From: Nocardioides luteus
GTDB taxonomy: Bacteria > Actinomycetota > Actinomycetes > Propionibacteriales > Nocardioidaceae
Assembly (NCBI RefSeq): GCF_015752315.1
Contig: NZ_JADOVJ010000001.1
Span: forward strand, 1,728,501 to 1,792,500
Direction of reading: 5' to 3'
DNA: 64,000 nucleotides
Notes under the pieces: generated by a model
Seen by the model: only the letters and a program-made list of their open reading frames with translations
The model's database searches: none
Told to the model about the DNA's origin: nothing
Translations under genes and position numbers: made by a program
In this document: positions 1-8,042 of the stretch, piece after piece
Numbering within the stretch: position 1 is the stretch's first letter
Layout of the letters: each line of letters begins with the position of its first letter

Positions 1-2568
1 GTCGCGGACGCGGAGGCGCTCGACGCGCTCCGGGTCGAGTACCGCCGCTGGCTGCTCCGGCTCGCCGCCCGCGACCTGGCCCACCAGCTCCCGGTCGACG
101 ATGTCGCCGCCGAGCTCTCCGACCTGGCCTGCGCGACGCTCGAGGCCGCGCTGGCGGTGGCCCGTGCGCGGGTGGGGAGCGACGCCGACAAGGTCCGTCT
201 GGCGGTCATCGCGATGGGCAAGTGCGGCGGGCACGAGCTCAACTACGTCTCCGACGTCGACGTGATCTTCGTCCACGAGGCTGCCGACGGCGTCGGCGAC
301 GACGTCTCGCTGCGCGTCGCCACCCAGCTGGCCAGCAACCTGATCCAGGTCTGCTCCGCCCACACCGGCGAGGGCACCATCTGGCCGGTCGACGCGGCGC
401 TGCGTCCCGAGGGCAAGGCGGGCGCCCTCTCGCGCACGATCCCCGGCCACGTCGGCTACTACGAGCGCTGGGCGAGCACCTGGGAGTTCCAGGCGCTGCT
501 CAAGGCCCGTCCGGCCGCCGGCGACCTCGAGCTCGGCCGGGCCTACGTCGACGCCGTCAACCCGTTCGTGTGGAAGGCGGCCGAGCGCGACGGGTTCGTC
601 TCCGACACTCAGGCGATGCGGCGCCGGGTGATCGCCCACATCCCGTCCAGAGAGGCCGACCGCGAGCTCAAGCTCGGCGCCGGCGGGCTGCGCGACGTCG
701 AGTTCGCCGTGCAGCTGTTGCAGCTCGTCCACGGTCGCGCCGACACCGGGATCCGCCAGCCCACCACGCTCTCCGCGCTGGCGGCGCTGACCAGGGCCGG
801 CTACGTCGGTCGCGAGGACGGCGAGGCGATGCACGAGGCCTACGCGTTCCTGCGGCGGATGGAGCACCGGCTCCAGCTCTACCGGCTCCGGCGCACCCAC
901 GTCGTGCCCGACGACGAGGAGTCCCTGCGCTGGCTGGCGCGCTCGCTCGGCTACCTGCGCGACCCGGTCGTGCGCCTGGAGAAGGAGTGGGGACACCAGC
1001 GGATCGAGGTGCGCCGACTCCACGAGAAGCTCTTCTACCGCCCGCTCCTCGACGCGGTCGCCCGGATCCCGTCCGGACAGGCGCACCTGTCGGCGAAGGC
1101 CGCCGAGGAGCGGCTGACCGCGCTGGGCTATGCCGACCCGAAGGCCGCGCTGCGACACCTGGAGGCGCTCACCACGGGCGTCTCCCGGCGCGCGGCGCTG
1201 CAGCGCGCGCTGCTGCCGGTGATGCTCCAGTGGCTCTCCGAGGGCTCCGACCCCGACGCCGGTCTCTTCGGGTTCCGCCGGATCTCCGACGCGCTCGGCG
1301 CCACGCCCTGGTATCTCCGCTCCCTGCGCGACGAGGGCCTGGTCGCGCAGCACTTCGCCACGATCCTGTCCACCTCGCGCTACACCACCGCGCTGCTCGA
1401 ACGGGAGCCCGAGGCGCTGCGCCTGCTCGGCCACGATCTGGCCCCGCTCTCGGCCGAGGCGCTGACCGACGAGATGGTCGCCCGCGCCGCGCGCCGGCGC
1501 ACCACCACCTCCGCCGAGGAGGCCGTACGCCACATCCGGGCCATCCGCCGGCGTGAGCTGTTCCGGATCTCGGCCGCCGAGCTCCTCGGCGAGGCCGGGA
1601 TCGACACCATCGGCGCCGCGCTGTCGCGGCTCACGGACGCCACCTTGGAGGCCTCGCTGCGCACGGTCGTGGCGGAGGAGGTCGCCCGCCGCGAGATCGA
1701 GGAGCCGCCGACCAGGATCGCCATCATCGCGATGGGCCGCTACGGCGGCTTCGAGCTCTCCTATGCCTCCGACGCCGACGTGCTCTTCGTCCACCAGCCC
1801 GTCGAGGGGGCCGACCAGGGCGAGGCGACCCAGTTCGCGCTCAAGGTCATCGCCGACCTGCGCCGGCTGCTCGCCCTTCCCGGTGCCGACCCGCCACTGG
1901 AGCTCGACGCCGACCTGCGGCCCGAGGGGCGGCAGGGCGCGCTGGTGCGGACACTGCCTGCGTACGCCTCCTACTACGCGAAGTGGTCGGGCATCTGGGA
2001 GTCGCAGGCGCTGCTGCGCGCCGACGCGGTCGTCGGTGACCCGCAGGTGCGGGAGGCGTTCACCGAGATGATCGACCCGCTGCGCTATCCCGAGGGCGGG
2101 CTGACCGAGGACGAGATCATCGAGGTGCGCCGGATCAAGGGCCGCGTCGACCACGAGCGGTTGCCGCGCGGCGCCGACCCCAACACCCACCTGAAGCTCG
2201 GCCGTGGCGGGCTCGCCGACATCGAGTGGACGGCTCAGCTGCTGCAGATGCGGCATGCGTACGCCGTCCCCGGACTGCGCACCCCCCGCACCGTCGAGGC
2301 GCTGCAGGCTGCCCGCGATGCCTCGCTGATCGATGCCGACGACGCCCAGACCCTGATCGAGGCGTGGCGGATGGTGAGCCGGGTGCGCAACGCGGTCACG
2401 CTCGCGCGCGGACGCCCGGCGGACTCGCTGCCCGCGGGACCGGTCGAGCAGCACGCCGTCGCCGCCATCCTCGGCTATCCGGCCGGTGCCACCGACGAGC
2501 TGGTCAACGACTACCTGCGGATGACCCGGCTCGCCCACGGCGTGGTCGAGCGCGTCTTCTGGGAGTGA
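1..2568 (+). CDS. glnE: GlnE, bifunctional glutamine synthetase adenylyltransferase/adenylyl-removing enzyme (5' truncated)
   Basis: GlnE adds AMP to, and removes it from, glutamine synthetase in answer to nitrogen status. The frame is open from base 1, so the gene starts left of the window; 855 codons are visible, and family members are about 1000 residues. Two nucleotidyltransferase modules are seen: GKCGGHELNYVSDVD at visible residues 73-87 (adenylyl-removing half) and GRYGGFELSYASDADVLF at 579-596 (adenylylating half). Both keep the paired acidic metal ligands (DVD and DAD). Each module is followed by a helical segment with a conserved LKLG-GGL-D-E sequence. It fits the nitrogen theme of the urea region about 19 kb downstream, but is not linked to it by operon. 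A strong bidirectional hairpin follows the stop. Confidence 0.97.
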   Translation, partial: VADAEALDALRVEYRRWLLRLAARDLAHQLPVDDVAAELSDLACATLEAALAVARARVGSDADKVRLAVIAMGKCGGHELNYVSDVDVIFVHEAADGVGDDVSLRVATQLASNLIQVCSAHTGEGTIWPVDAALRPEGKAGALSRTIPGHVGYYERWASTWEFQALLKARPAAGDLELGRAYVDAVNPFVWKAAERDGFVSDTQAMRRRVIAHIPSREADRELKLGAGGLRDVEFAVQLLQLVHGRADTGIRQPTTLSALAALTRAGYVGREDGEAMHEAYAFLRRMEHRLQLYRLRRTHVVPDDEESLRWLARSLGYLRDPVVRLEKEWGHQRIEVRRLHEKLFYRPLLDAVARIPSGQAHLSAKAAEERLTALGYADPKAALRHLEALTTGVSRRAALQRALLPVMLQWLSEGSDPDAGLFGFRRISDALGATPWYLRSLRDEGLVAQHFATILSTSRYTTALLEREPEALRLLGHDLAPLSAEALTDEMVARAARRRTTTSAEEAVRHIRAIRRRELFRISAAELLGEAGIDTIGAALSRLTDATLEASLRTVVAEEVARREIEEPPTRIAIIAMGRYGGFELSYASDADVLFVHQPVEGADQGEATQFALKVIADLRRLLALPGADPPLELDADLRPEGRQGALVRTLPAYASYYAKWSGIWESQALLRADAVVGDPQVREAFTEMIDPLRYPEGGLTEDEIIEVRRIKGRVDHERLPRGADPNTHLKLGRGGLADIEWTAQLLQMRHAYAVPGLRTPRTVEALQAARDASLIDADDAQTLIEAWRMVSRVRNAVTLARGRPADSLPAGPVEQHAVAAILGYPAGATDELVNDYLRMTRLAHGVVERVFWE

Positions 2569-2574
2569 ACGGAC

Positions 2575-2607
2575 CGCGGGGTAGGGGCGGATCGCCCCTA
2601 CCCCGCG
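2575..2607. terminator. Bidirectional intrinsic terminator between glnE and the MHYT gene
   Basis: A perfect 15-bp stem (2575-2589 with 2593-2607, arm CGCGGGGTAGGGGCG) closes a 3-nt loop. It lies between two convergent stop codons, 7 nt after glnE and 7 nt after the MHYT gene, so it can stop transcription from both sides. No clear T-run follows, as is usual in high-GC actinobacteria. Confidence 0.8.
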
Positions 2608-2613
2608 AGCCGG

Positions 2614-3873
2614 CTACAGGTTGTTGTTGCGCGGCGGCAGCCAGCCCGGCGGGCGCTGGGGCCGGGGCTGCTGGGCCGGAGGCTCGTTCCCCAGCTCCTC
2701 GGCGGGCCGCCTGGCCTGGGGCCTGAAGAAGTCGGGCTGCCGCTCGGACGCGCCGTTGGCGGGGCTGCCGTTGGAGGGCTGCTGAGCGTAGGGCCGGGGC
2801 GTCCAGCGTCCGTTCTGGGGGCGCAGCTGGGTCGGACGCTGGGCGAACATGCCGCCGATACCCTCGCCGGCGGGCTGGTTCGCCTGCGGGCTGCCGGAGG
2901 CGGCCGGCTGCCGGGTGGGGAGCGGCTGCAGCGGCTGGTGAGGGTCGGGCTGCTGGCCGAACTGCCCGTGCTGACCGGACTGGCTGAGCTGACCGTGCTG
3001 ACCGGAGTGACCGGAGTGACCGAGCTGGCCGGGCTGGCCGGCGAAGGGCGACCGCCCCATGCCCGGGAGCTGCGGCATCGCGTGGGCACCGGAGTCGGAC
3101 ATCCTCCGCTGGTCGGGGGTCCAGGGGTCGTCGAGATCGTCGTTGATGCCCGCGAACATGGTGCCGAAGCCGATCACGATCAGCATGCCCGCCGAGATCG
3201 CGAAGATCGGCATCGCCAGGTAGACCGGGTCGGCGCCGCTGACGTGGCCGAACTTGTCGTCGGGCGAGCTGTGGATCTCCAGGGCGAGCATGCCGGTGTA
3301 GTGCATCACGCACACGCCGATGCCCATGATGAAGGCTGCGGCCACCCGCATCAGGCGTGAGGTCACGTTGAAGGCGAAGAAGAGCGCGAGCGCCGAGGCG
3401 GCCAGCGCGATGACGATGGAGATGACGACGATCGCCGGCTTCCAGACCATCTTGGCGCTCATGTCCATGGCGTACATGCCGGTGTAGTGCATCGCGCCGA
3501 CGCCGGCGCCGGTGACCAGCCCACCGACGACGTATCCCGTCTTGCCCCGCATCGCGGTGGCGATGAGCATCCCGACCATCGCGGCGACGATGGCGACGGC
3601 GAGCGAGATGAGGGTGGTGCCGATGTCGAGGGCGTACGCCACGTGGCTGTCGAAGGCGAGCATGCCGATGAAGTGCATGGACCAGATCGCGCCGCCGCCG
3701 ATCGAGGTCGCTGCGCCGAAGAGCCAGAGCCAAGAGGTGGAGCCTGCGCCCGGCCGGAGGGCACGGCTCGCACAGGTCAGTCCGACCCATGATCCGAGGA
3801 CGGAGATGATGAACGACATCCCGACCAAGGGCTGGCTGAAAGCCCCGATGGTGACTTCTTCAATGGTTGTCAC
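2614..3873 (-). CDS. MHYT-domain integral membrane sensor with Gln/Pro/Gly-rich tail
   Basis: An integral membrane protein with the MHYT sensor fold, proposed in the family to bind copper and sense oxygen, CO or NO. Three motifs are seen: MHF at residues 66-68, MHYT at 128-131 and MHYT at 190-193, among about seven hydrophobic helices ending near residue 243. No GGDEF, EAL or kinase domain follows. Instead about 170 residues are low-complexity, rich in Gln, Gly, His, Ser and Pro, with repeated GQ/HSGQHGQ-like units. The GTG at 3873 is chosen because GAGAGGAA lies just upstream and the protein then begins directly before the first helix; an ATG 23 codons earlier (3942) gives a basic, unlikely leader. 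Output mode is unknown; the tail may be a cytoplasmic interaction segment. Confidence 0.85.
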   Translation of the reverse strand: MTTIEEVTIGAFSQPLVGMSFIISVLGSWVGLTCASRALRPGAGSTSWLWLFGAATSIGGGAIWSMHFIGMLAFDSHVAYALDIGTTLISLAVAIVAAMVGMLIATAMRGKTGYVVGGLVTGAGVGAMHYTGMYAMDMSAKMVWKPAIVVISIVIALAASALALFFAFNVTSRLMRVAAAFIMGIGVCVMHYTGMLALEIHSSPDDKFGHVSGADPVYLAMPIFAISAGMLIVIGFGTMFAGINDDLDDPWTPDQRRMSDSGAHAMPQLPGMGRSPFAGQPGQLGHSGHSGQHGQLSQSGQHGQFGQQPDPHQPLQPLPTRQPAASGSPQANQPAGEGIGGMFAQRPTQLRPQNGRWTPRPYAQQPSNGSPANGASERQPDFFRPQARRPAEELGNEPPAQQPRPQRPPGWLPPRNNNL

Positions 3874-4044
3874 GCGTTTCGACTTCCTCTCGTTCCTCGC
3901 CGGACGGGGTGTGGGGGATCGGCGGGGTAGATATGGAAACACATAGATGCCCCTCGGGGTATCCGGGATGCTCCGTAACGGGTCATGGTTCCGCTGTAGC
4001 GCAGGTCACAATAGAGGAACAAGTCCTCCATTTCCACGCAGGGG

Positions 4045-4050
4045 TAGGGT
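4045..4050 (+). promoter_or_regulatory. -10 box (TAGGGT) for a probably leaderless transcript
   Basis: TAGGGT ends 9 nt before the ATG at 4060 and no Shine-Dalgarno sequence is visible. This suggests that transcription starts at or within a few bases of the start codon. No convincing -35 box was found. Confidence 0.45.
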
Positions 4051-4059
4051 GTCTCCGCT

Positions 4060-4758
4060 ATGCCCGGTGATGTATATGTGCTCGAGCTCGACGACATGCA
4101 GCAGTCGGCCGTCGACCTGGGAGACCCGACCCGCCTCGTCTTCGACTACATGAGGCGTGTCGGCGATGTTATCGACCGAATGCCCCCAGGGCCAGTGCGG
4201 GTCCTTCACGTCGGCGGTGCCGCGATGACGCTTGCGCGCTACGTCCACGCCACCCGGCCGCGCTCCGCGCAGATCGTGCTCGAGCCGTCGGTCGAGGTCA
4301 TCGAGCGCGTACGCAGCGAGGCGCCGCTCCCACCGCGCAGCGGGATCAAGGTGCGTCCCGTCGACGGGAAGGCGGGCATCGGCGGCGTACGGGACGGCTT
4401 CGCCGACCTGGTGATCCTCGACGCCTTCGACGGCGGCTACACTCCGCCCGAGCTCACGTCCGCCGCCTTCGTCGAGGACGTACGCCGCGTGCTCGCGCCG
4501 TCCGGAGTCTTCGTCGCCAACCTCGTCGACCGCCCGCCGTTCGCCCGGGTGCGGGACTTCGTGGCGGTGGCCAGGGACCTCGGGGACGTGGTGGTCGGCG
4601 TCGAGCCGGCGACCTTGAAGGGTCGCCGACCCGGCAACCTGGTGATCGTGTGCGGCGCCGCGCCGGAGTCCCCGTTCGGGTCGCCGCCGCCGATGGAGTA
4701 CCGCATCTTCGCCGGCCGAGCCGTCGCCGACTCCTTCGGTGGCGGGACGCGGCACTAG
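4060..4758 (+). CDS. Spermidine synthase-like SAM-fold protein
   Basis: A class I methyltransferase-like Rossmann protein of 232 residues resembling the spermidine synthase family. Motif I is VLHVGGAAMTLARYV (near residue 49), an acidic strand end follows (IVLEPS, near 72), and DLVILDAFDGG (near 120) matches the region that holds the catalytic aspartate in aminopropyltransferases. The protein is shorter than a full spermidine synthase and lacks the N-terminal beta-domain, so the substrate is uncertain. Many actinobacterial relatives are annotated only as spermidine synthase-like. It is followed 9 nt later by the YbaK gene, so the two are probably co-transcribed. Confidence 0.75.
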   Translation: MPGDVYVLELDDMQQSAVDLGDPTRLVFDYMRRVGDVIDRMPPGPVRVLHVGGAAMTLARYVHATRPRSAQIVLEPSVEVIERVRSEAPLPPRSGIKVRPVDGKAGIGGVRDGFADLVILDAFDGGYTPPELTSAAFVEDVRRVLAPSGVFVANLVDRPPFARVRDFVAVARDLGDVVVGVEPATLKGRRPGNLVIVCGAAPESPFGSPPPMEYRIFAGRAVADSFGGGTRH

Positions 4759-4767
4759 GCTGCGGGC

Positions 4768-5250
4768 ATGTCGATCGAGCTCGCCCGCGCCCACCTGGAC
4801 CGCTTCGGACGCGGTGGGGACATCATCGAGTCGCAGGAGTCGAAGGCGACCGTCGAGCTCGCCGCGGTGGCCCTCGGGGTGTCCCCGGCGGAGATCGCGA
4901 AGACGATCAGCCTCTACACCGAGGACCGCACCGCCGCGATCCTCGTCGTCGCGGCCGGCGACGCCAAGATCGCCAACGCGAAGTTCAAGGCCCACTTCGG
5001 CACCAAGGCGCGGATGCTCGCGGCGGAGGACGTGGAGCCGATGACGGGGCATGCGATCGGCGGCGTCTGCCCGTTCGGCAACCCCGCCTCGGCCGAGGTC
5101 TGGCTCGACGCCTCGCTCAAGCGCTTCGACATGGTCTACCCGGCAGCGGGCAGCGCGAACACGACCATCGCGCTCACGCTCGGTGACCTGGAGACGATCA
5201 GCGAGGCCCGGGGCTGGGTCGACGTCACCAAGCTTCCCGAGATCTCCTGA
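4768..5250 (+). CDS. YbaK/EbsC/ProX-type aminoacyl-tRNA deacylase
   Basis: A 160-residue single-domain member of the YbaK/ProX trans-editing family, which hydrolyses mischarged aminoacyl-tRNA such as Cys-tRNA(Pro) or Ala-tRNA(Pro). Family features seen are the IAKTI segment after an EI-containing helix, a conserved lysine in NAKFKAHFG, and the glycine-rich GHAIGGVCPFG loop that forms the substrate pocket. The C-terminus carries the usual AAGSANTTIALT segment. The ATG is 9 nt after the preceding stop. Its exact tRNA specificity cannot be read from the sequence. Confidence 0.88.
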   Translation: MSIELARAHLDRFGRGGDIIESQESKATVELAAVALGVSPAEIAKTISLYTEDRTAAILVVAAGDAKIANAKFKAHFGTKARMLAAEDVEPMTGHAIGGVCPFGNPASAEVWLDASLKRFDMVYPAAGSANTTIALTLGDLETISEARGWVDVTKLPEIS

Positions 5251-5272
5251 CCGAGCTGGTCCGAAAGGGGGA

Positions 5273-5305
5273 CAGCCCCGCCCTGCCGAAGCAGGAGCGG
5301 GGCTG
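5273..5305. terminator. Bidirectional terminator between the YbaK and cold-shock genes
   Basis: An inverted repeat with outer arms CAGCCCCGC (5273-5281) and GCGGGGCTG (5297-5305) and inner arms CCTGC/GCAGG around a CGAA loop. It stands between convergent stops at 5250 and 5324 and can serve both genes. Confidence 0.75.
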
Positions 5306-5323
5306 CCTTGCAGAAAGCCGAAG

Positions 5324-5527
5324 TCAGACCGGGCGGACGTTCTCGGCCTGCGGGCCCTTCGGGCCCTGGGTGACGTCGAACTCGACGCGCTGGTTCTCGT
5401 CCAGGGTCTTGTAGCCCTGGGTCTGGATCGCGGAGAAGTGCACGAAGACGTCGTCGCCCCCGTTGTCCTGGGCGATGAAGCCGAAGCCCTTGTCGCCGTT
5501 GAACCACTTCACGGTTCCCTGAGTCAT
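5324..5527 (-). CDS. Cold-shock protein, CspA family
   Basis: A 67-residue single cold-shock domain that binds single-stranded RNA and DNA. The RNP1 motif KGFGFI and RNP2 motif VFVHFSAI are both intact, and the N-terminus [10 protein letters not shown] is typical. The start at 5527 is fixed by family length; the frame stays open much further upstream, but that part is not protein-like. AAGGA lies about 8 nt upstream. The A/T-richer leader at 5528-5600 could be the long structured 5'UTR usual for csp genes; no defined promoter was identified. Confidence 0.95.
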   Translation of the reverse strand: MTQGTVKWFNGDKGFGFIAQDNGGDDVFVHFSAIQTQGYKTLDENQRVEFDVTQGPKGPQAENVRPV

Positions 5528-5850
5528 GAATCTAATCCTTGTGTACACAGGGCGACTCCGTGCCGCCCTTTGGGCGTTGAATCCACGAGTACTGATTTCT
5601 GCTTCTGCGGAAGACCAAGTGCTGCACGAACGGTCACCGAGAGCAACCGCGAAGCGCGTGGGGACGCCTCCTTCAACGCCGGTAAGCCTACATGCCACAA
5701 GCCGACTTCGGATATCCCCGAGTTTTCGGCGTTTCCGGCGCGGGATCCACCGCGAATCCGGTGTCGTATAGGTGGCCAGGTTTGACAACCCCGAGCATCG
5801 CATCGACAAGATCGGGGTACCGGCGATCTACCGACGAGATAGGGGCATGC
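5528..5850. other. 323-bp divergent intergenic region between csp and alpha-glucosidase genes
   Basis: This stretch contains the leader and promoter of the minus-strand cold-shock gene and the promoter of the plus-strand alpha-glucosidase. It is lower in GC than its surroundings near 5528-5610. Frames run through it on both strands but lack gene-like content. Apart from a possible TTGACA box at 5782 I see no clear motif. Confidence 0.6.
5782..5812 (+). promoter_or_regulatory. Possible promoter for the alpha-glucosidase gene
   Basis: A perfect TTGACA (5782-5787) is followed after 19 bp by CAAGAT (5807-5812). The spacing is long and the -10 weak, so this is tentative. Confidence 0.3.
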
Positions 5851-7503
5851 GTGGACCAGCCATGGTGGCGCGAAGCAGTGGCGTATCAGATCTATCCGCG
5901 TTCTTTCGCGGACTCGAACGGCGACGGCCTCGGAGATCTGCAGGGCATCACCGATCATCTCGACTATCTCGCCGCGCTGGGTGTCGACGCGATCTGGATC
6001 TGCCCGTTCTACACCTCGCCGCAGAACGACCACGGCTACGACGTCGCCGACTACTGCGACGTGGACCCGATCTTCGGCACGCTCGAGGATGCCGACCATC
6101 TGATCGCGCGGGCGCACGAGCTCGCCTTGAAGGTGATCGTCGACCTGGTGCCCAACCACACCTCCTCGGCCCATCCCTGGTTCATCGAGGCGCTCGCCGA
6201 GGCGAGGTCCGAAGCGACGGGCACTGCCGAGCGGACCGGATCGAGCGCCCGTGACCGCTACATCTTCCGCGACGGCCGCGGCGAGGCGGGGGAGGAGCCA
6301 CCGACCAACTGGCGCTCGGTCTTCGGCGGTCCGGCGTGGACCCGGGTCGAGGACGGGCAGTGGTATCTCCACCTCTTCGACGACGACCAGCCCGACCTCA
6401 ACTGGCACAACCCCGAGGTGGTCGAGGAGTTCACCAGGATCCTCACCTTCTGGCTCGACCGCGGCGTCGACGGGTTCCGGGTCGACATCGCCCACGGACT
6501 CTTCAAGGAGCTGCGCGACCAGGTGGTCCCCGACGGGCTCGCGCTCACCTCGGACGCCGCGGTCATGTACCAGCGGGGCATCACCGACGCGCCGATGTGG
6601 GACAACCCCGGCGTCCACGAGATCTACCGCGCCTGGCGCAAGCTGATCGACTCCTTCGACGGTGACCGGATGATGGTCGCCGAGGCCTGGACCCCTGGGC
6701 CGGCCGAGCTGCGGCGCTACGTACGTGCCGACGAGTTCAACCAGGCGTTCAACTTCTCCTGGCTGCAGGCGCCCTGGTCCGCGGAGGCGTTCAGCGAGGT
6801 CATCGAGTCGACGCTGAAGGCGCTCGGCCCCTCGCGGGCGGCGCCGACCTGGGTCCTCTCCAACCACGATGTCGTCCGCCACCGCTCGCGCTACGGCGAC
6901 GGTCTGCAGGCGCTGCACCGGGCGCGCGCGGCGACGCTCACGATGCTGGCGCTGCCGGGGTCGGCGTACCTGTACCAGGGGGAGGAACTGGGCCTGCCCC
7001 AGGTCTACCTACCGCCCGAGTATCAGGAGGACCCGTGGTCGGAGACCGGCGAGGGTGGTCGTGACGGCTGTCGGGTGCCGCTGCCGTGGAGCGGCTTCGA
7101 GCCGCCCTTCGGGTTCAGCCGTGTGGCCGAGGAGGACCTGCCGACGCAGCCGTGGCTTCCGCAGCCCGCCGAGTGGGTCGACCTCACCGTGGCCGCGCAG
7201 AACGGTGTCCGGGACTCGACGCTGGAGTTCTACCGGGCGGCGCTGTCGGCGCGGCGTACCTACGCGCTCGGAGCCGACGAGGACGTGGAGATCCTCGACG
7301 CGCCCGAGGGTGTCGTCTCGTTCCGGCGAGGCGGTGTCGGTGGTTCCGAGGACACCAGGAGCCAGCTGATCGTCGTCCTCAACTGCGGGATGGAGCCGAC
7401 GCCGCTGCCCGAGGGCGAGATCGTGATGTACAGCGGCGACCCGGTGGTCGGCGATCTGCCCACCGACTCCGCGGTCTGGATCCTGGCGCCTGCGGTGAAA
7501 TGA
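5851..7503 (+). CDS. GH13 alpha-glucosidase (oligo-1,6-glucosidase type)
   Basis: A cytoplasmic alpha-glucosidase of 550 residues that would release glucose from short alpha-glucosides. All four GH13 regions are seen: DLVPNHTS (98-105), the nucleophile in FRVDIAHG (D212), the acid/base in MVAEAW (E278) and the stabiliser in LSNHDVVRH (D340). The N-terminus WWREAVAYQIYPRSF is the standard opening of this subfamily, and no signal peptide is present. The GTG at 5851 is chosen because it precedes that sequence and AGGGG lies upstream; the frame continues upstream without protein-like content. No sugar transporter or regulator is adjacent. Its stop is 5 nt from the convergent DUF1707 gene. Confidence 0.93.
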   Translation: MDQPWWREAVAYQIYPRSFADSNGDGLGDLQGITDHLDYLAALGVDAIWICPFYTSPQNDHGYDVADYCDVDPIFGTLEDADHLIARAHELALKVIVDLVPNHTSSAHPWFIEALAEARSEATGTAERTGSSARDRYIFRDGRGEAGEEPPTNWRSVFGGPAWTRVEDGQWYLHLFDDDQPDLNWHNPEVVEEFTRILTFWLDRGVDGFRVDIAHGLFKELRDQVVPDGLALTSDAAVMYQRGITDAPMWDNPGVHEIYRAWRKLIDSFDGDRMMVAEAWTPGPAELRRYVRADEFNQAFNFSWLQAPWSAEAFSEVIESTLKALGPSRAAPTWVLSNHDVVRHRSRYGDGLQALHRARAATLTMLALPGSAYLYQGEELGLPQVYLPPEYQEDPWSETGEGGRDGCRVPLPWSGFEPPFGFSRVAEEDLPTQPWLPQPAEWVDLTVAAQNGVRDSTLEFYRAALSARRTYALGADEDVEILDAPEGVVSFRRGGVGGSEDTRSQLIVVLNCGMEPTPLPEGEIVMYSGDPVVGDLPTDSAVWILAPAVK

Positions 7504-7533
7504 TCCGGCTACGGCCGTGATCCGGCTCGGCCG
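7501..7533 (+). repeat. Short tandem duplication across a stop codon
   Basis: TGATCCGGCTACGGCCG (7501-7517) is followed directly by TGATCCGGCTCGGCCG (7518-7533), a near-perfect tandem copy differing by one base deletion. The first copy contains the alpha-glucosidase stop; both copies also encode the C-terminus of the convergent DUF1707 protein. Confidence 0.7.
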
Positions 7534-7928
7534 TGGGTGGGCAGACAGCCGTGATGCATCGCGTGGTGGTGCCGGTGGCGGCTCTTGCGAAAGACGAGCG
7601 CCCCGACCGCGATCGCGGCGAAGACCCACCACGGCACGCCCATCACCATCAACCCGATCGCCACGAGCAGGAAGCAGGCGATCAGCGGGAAGGGCCGCGG
7701 CCCGTCTCGGCGCGGGCGGCGGGCGACCTGCGGCGGCTGCGGCGCGCTCCTCGGCAGGTCGGTGAAGAGCATCTCCAGGTCGGCGCGGACGCGCGCGGAC
7801 CAGACCGCGTCGAGGCGCTCGTAGTAGTCGTCGTCGGAGAGCCGGCCGGTCGAGTAGTGCTCGGCGAGCCTCGCCGACGCCTCCTCCCGGTCGGCCTCGC
7901 TCACCCGCAGGTTGTCGAGGTTGCTCAT
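7509..7928 (-). CDS. DUF1707 SHOCT-like membrane protein with His-rich tail
   Basis: A 139-residue protein with an N-terminal DUF1707 domain (about residues 5-60, ending in LEMLFTDLP), a basic Pro/Arg linker, and two adjacent hydrophobic segments (near 78-110). The C-terminus contains the histidine run HRHHHAMHH. DUF1707 proteins are common in actinobacteria and have no settled function; the domain is usually tethered to the membrane like this. The ATG at 7928 is preferred over one 8 codons upstream because AAGGGAG lies 5-6 nt before it. The His-rich end could bind metal but sits beside a tandem duplication and may be fortuitous. Confidence 0.85.
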   Translation of the reverse strand: MSNLDNLRVSEADREEASARLAEHYSTGRLSDDDYYERLDAVWSARVRADLEMLFTDLPRSAPQPPQVARRPRRDGPRPFPLIACFLLVAIGLMVMGVPWWVFAAIAVGALVFRKSRHRHHHAMHHGCLPTHGRAGSRP

Positions 7929-8042
7929 GTCATCTCCCTTGTGAAGCTGCATCGACTGTCGGCGTAGTGTCCCGATATATCGCGAGGGTACGCCCGAAGG
8001 AATGCGGCCGCAAGGGACTTTCGTCGTGCTCGGCAGTCGGGG

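Noticed and set aside
2504-3790. Other open frames overlapping the MHYT gene
   Set aside because: They are Arg/His/Ala-rich shadows in alternative frames; only the frame with MHYT motifs and helices is coding.
5251-5310. GCTGGTCCGAAAGGGGGACAGC, which recalls the CUGGUCCGAGAG element of guanidine-I riboswitches
   Set aside because: It lies between convergent stops, forms a simple terminator hairpin, and is not upstream of any transporter or carboxylase gene.
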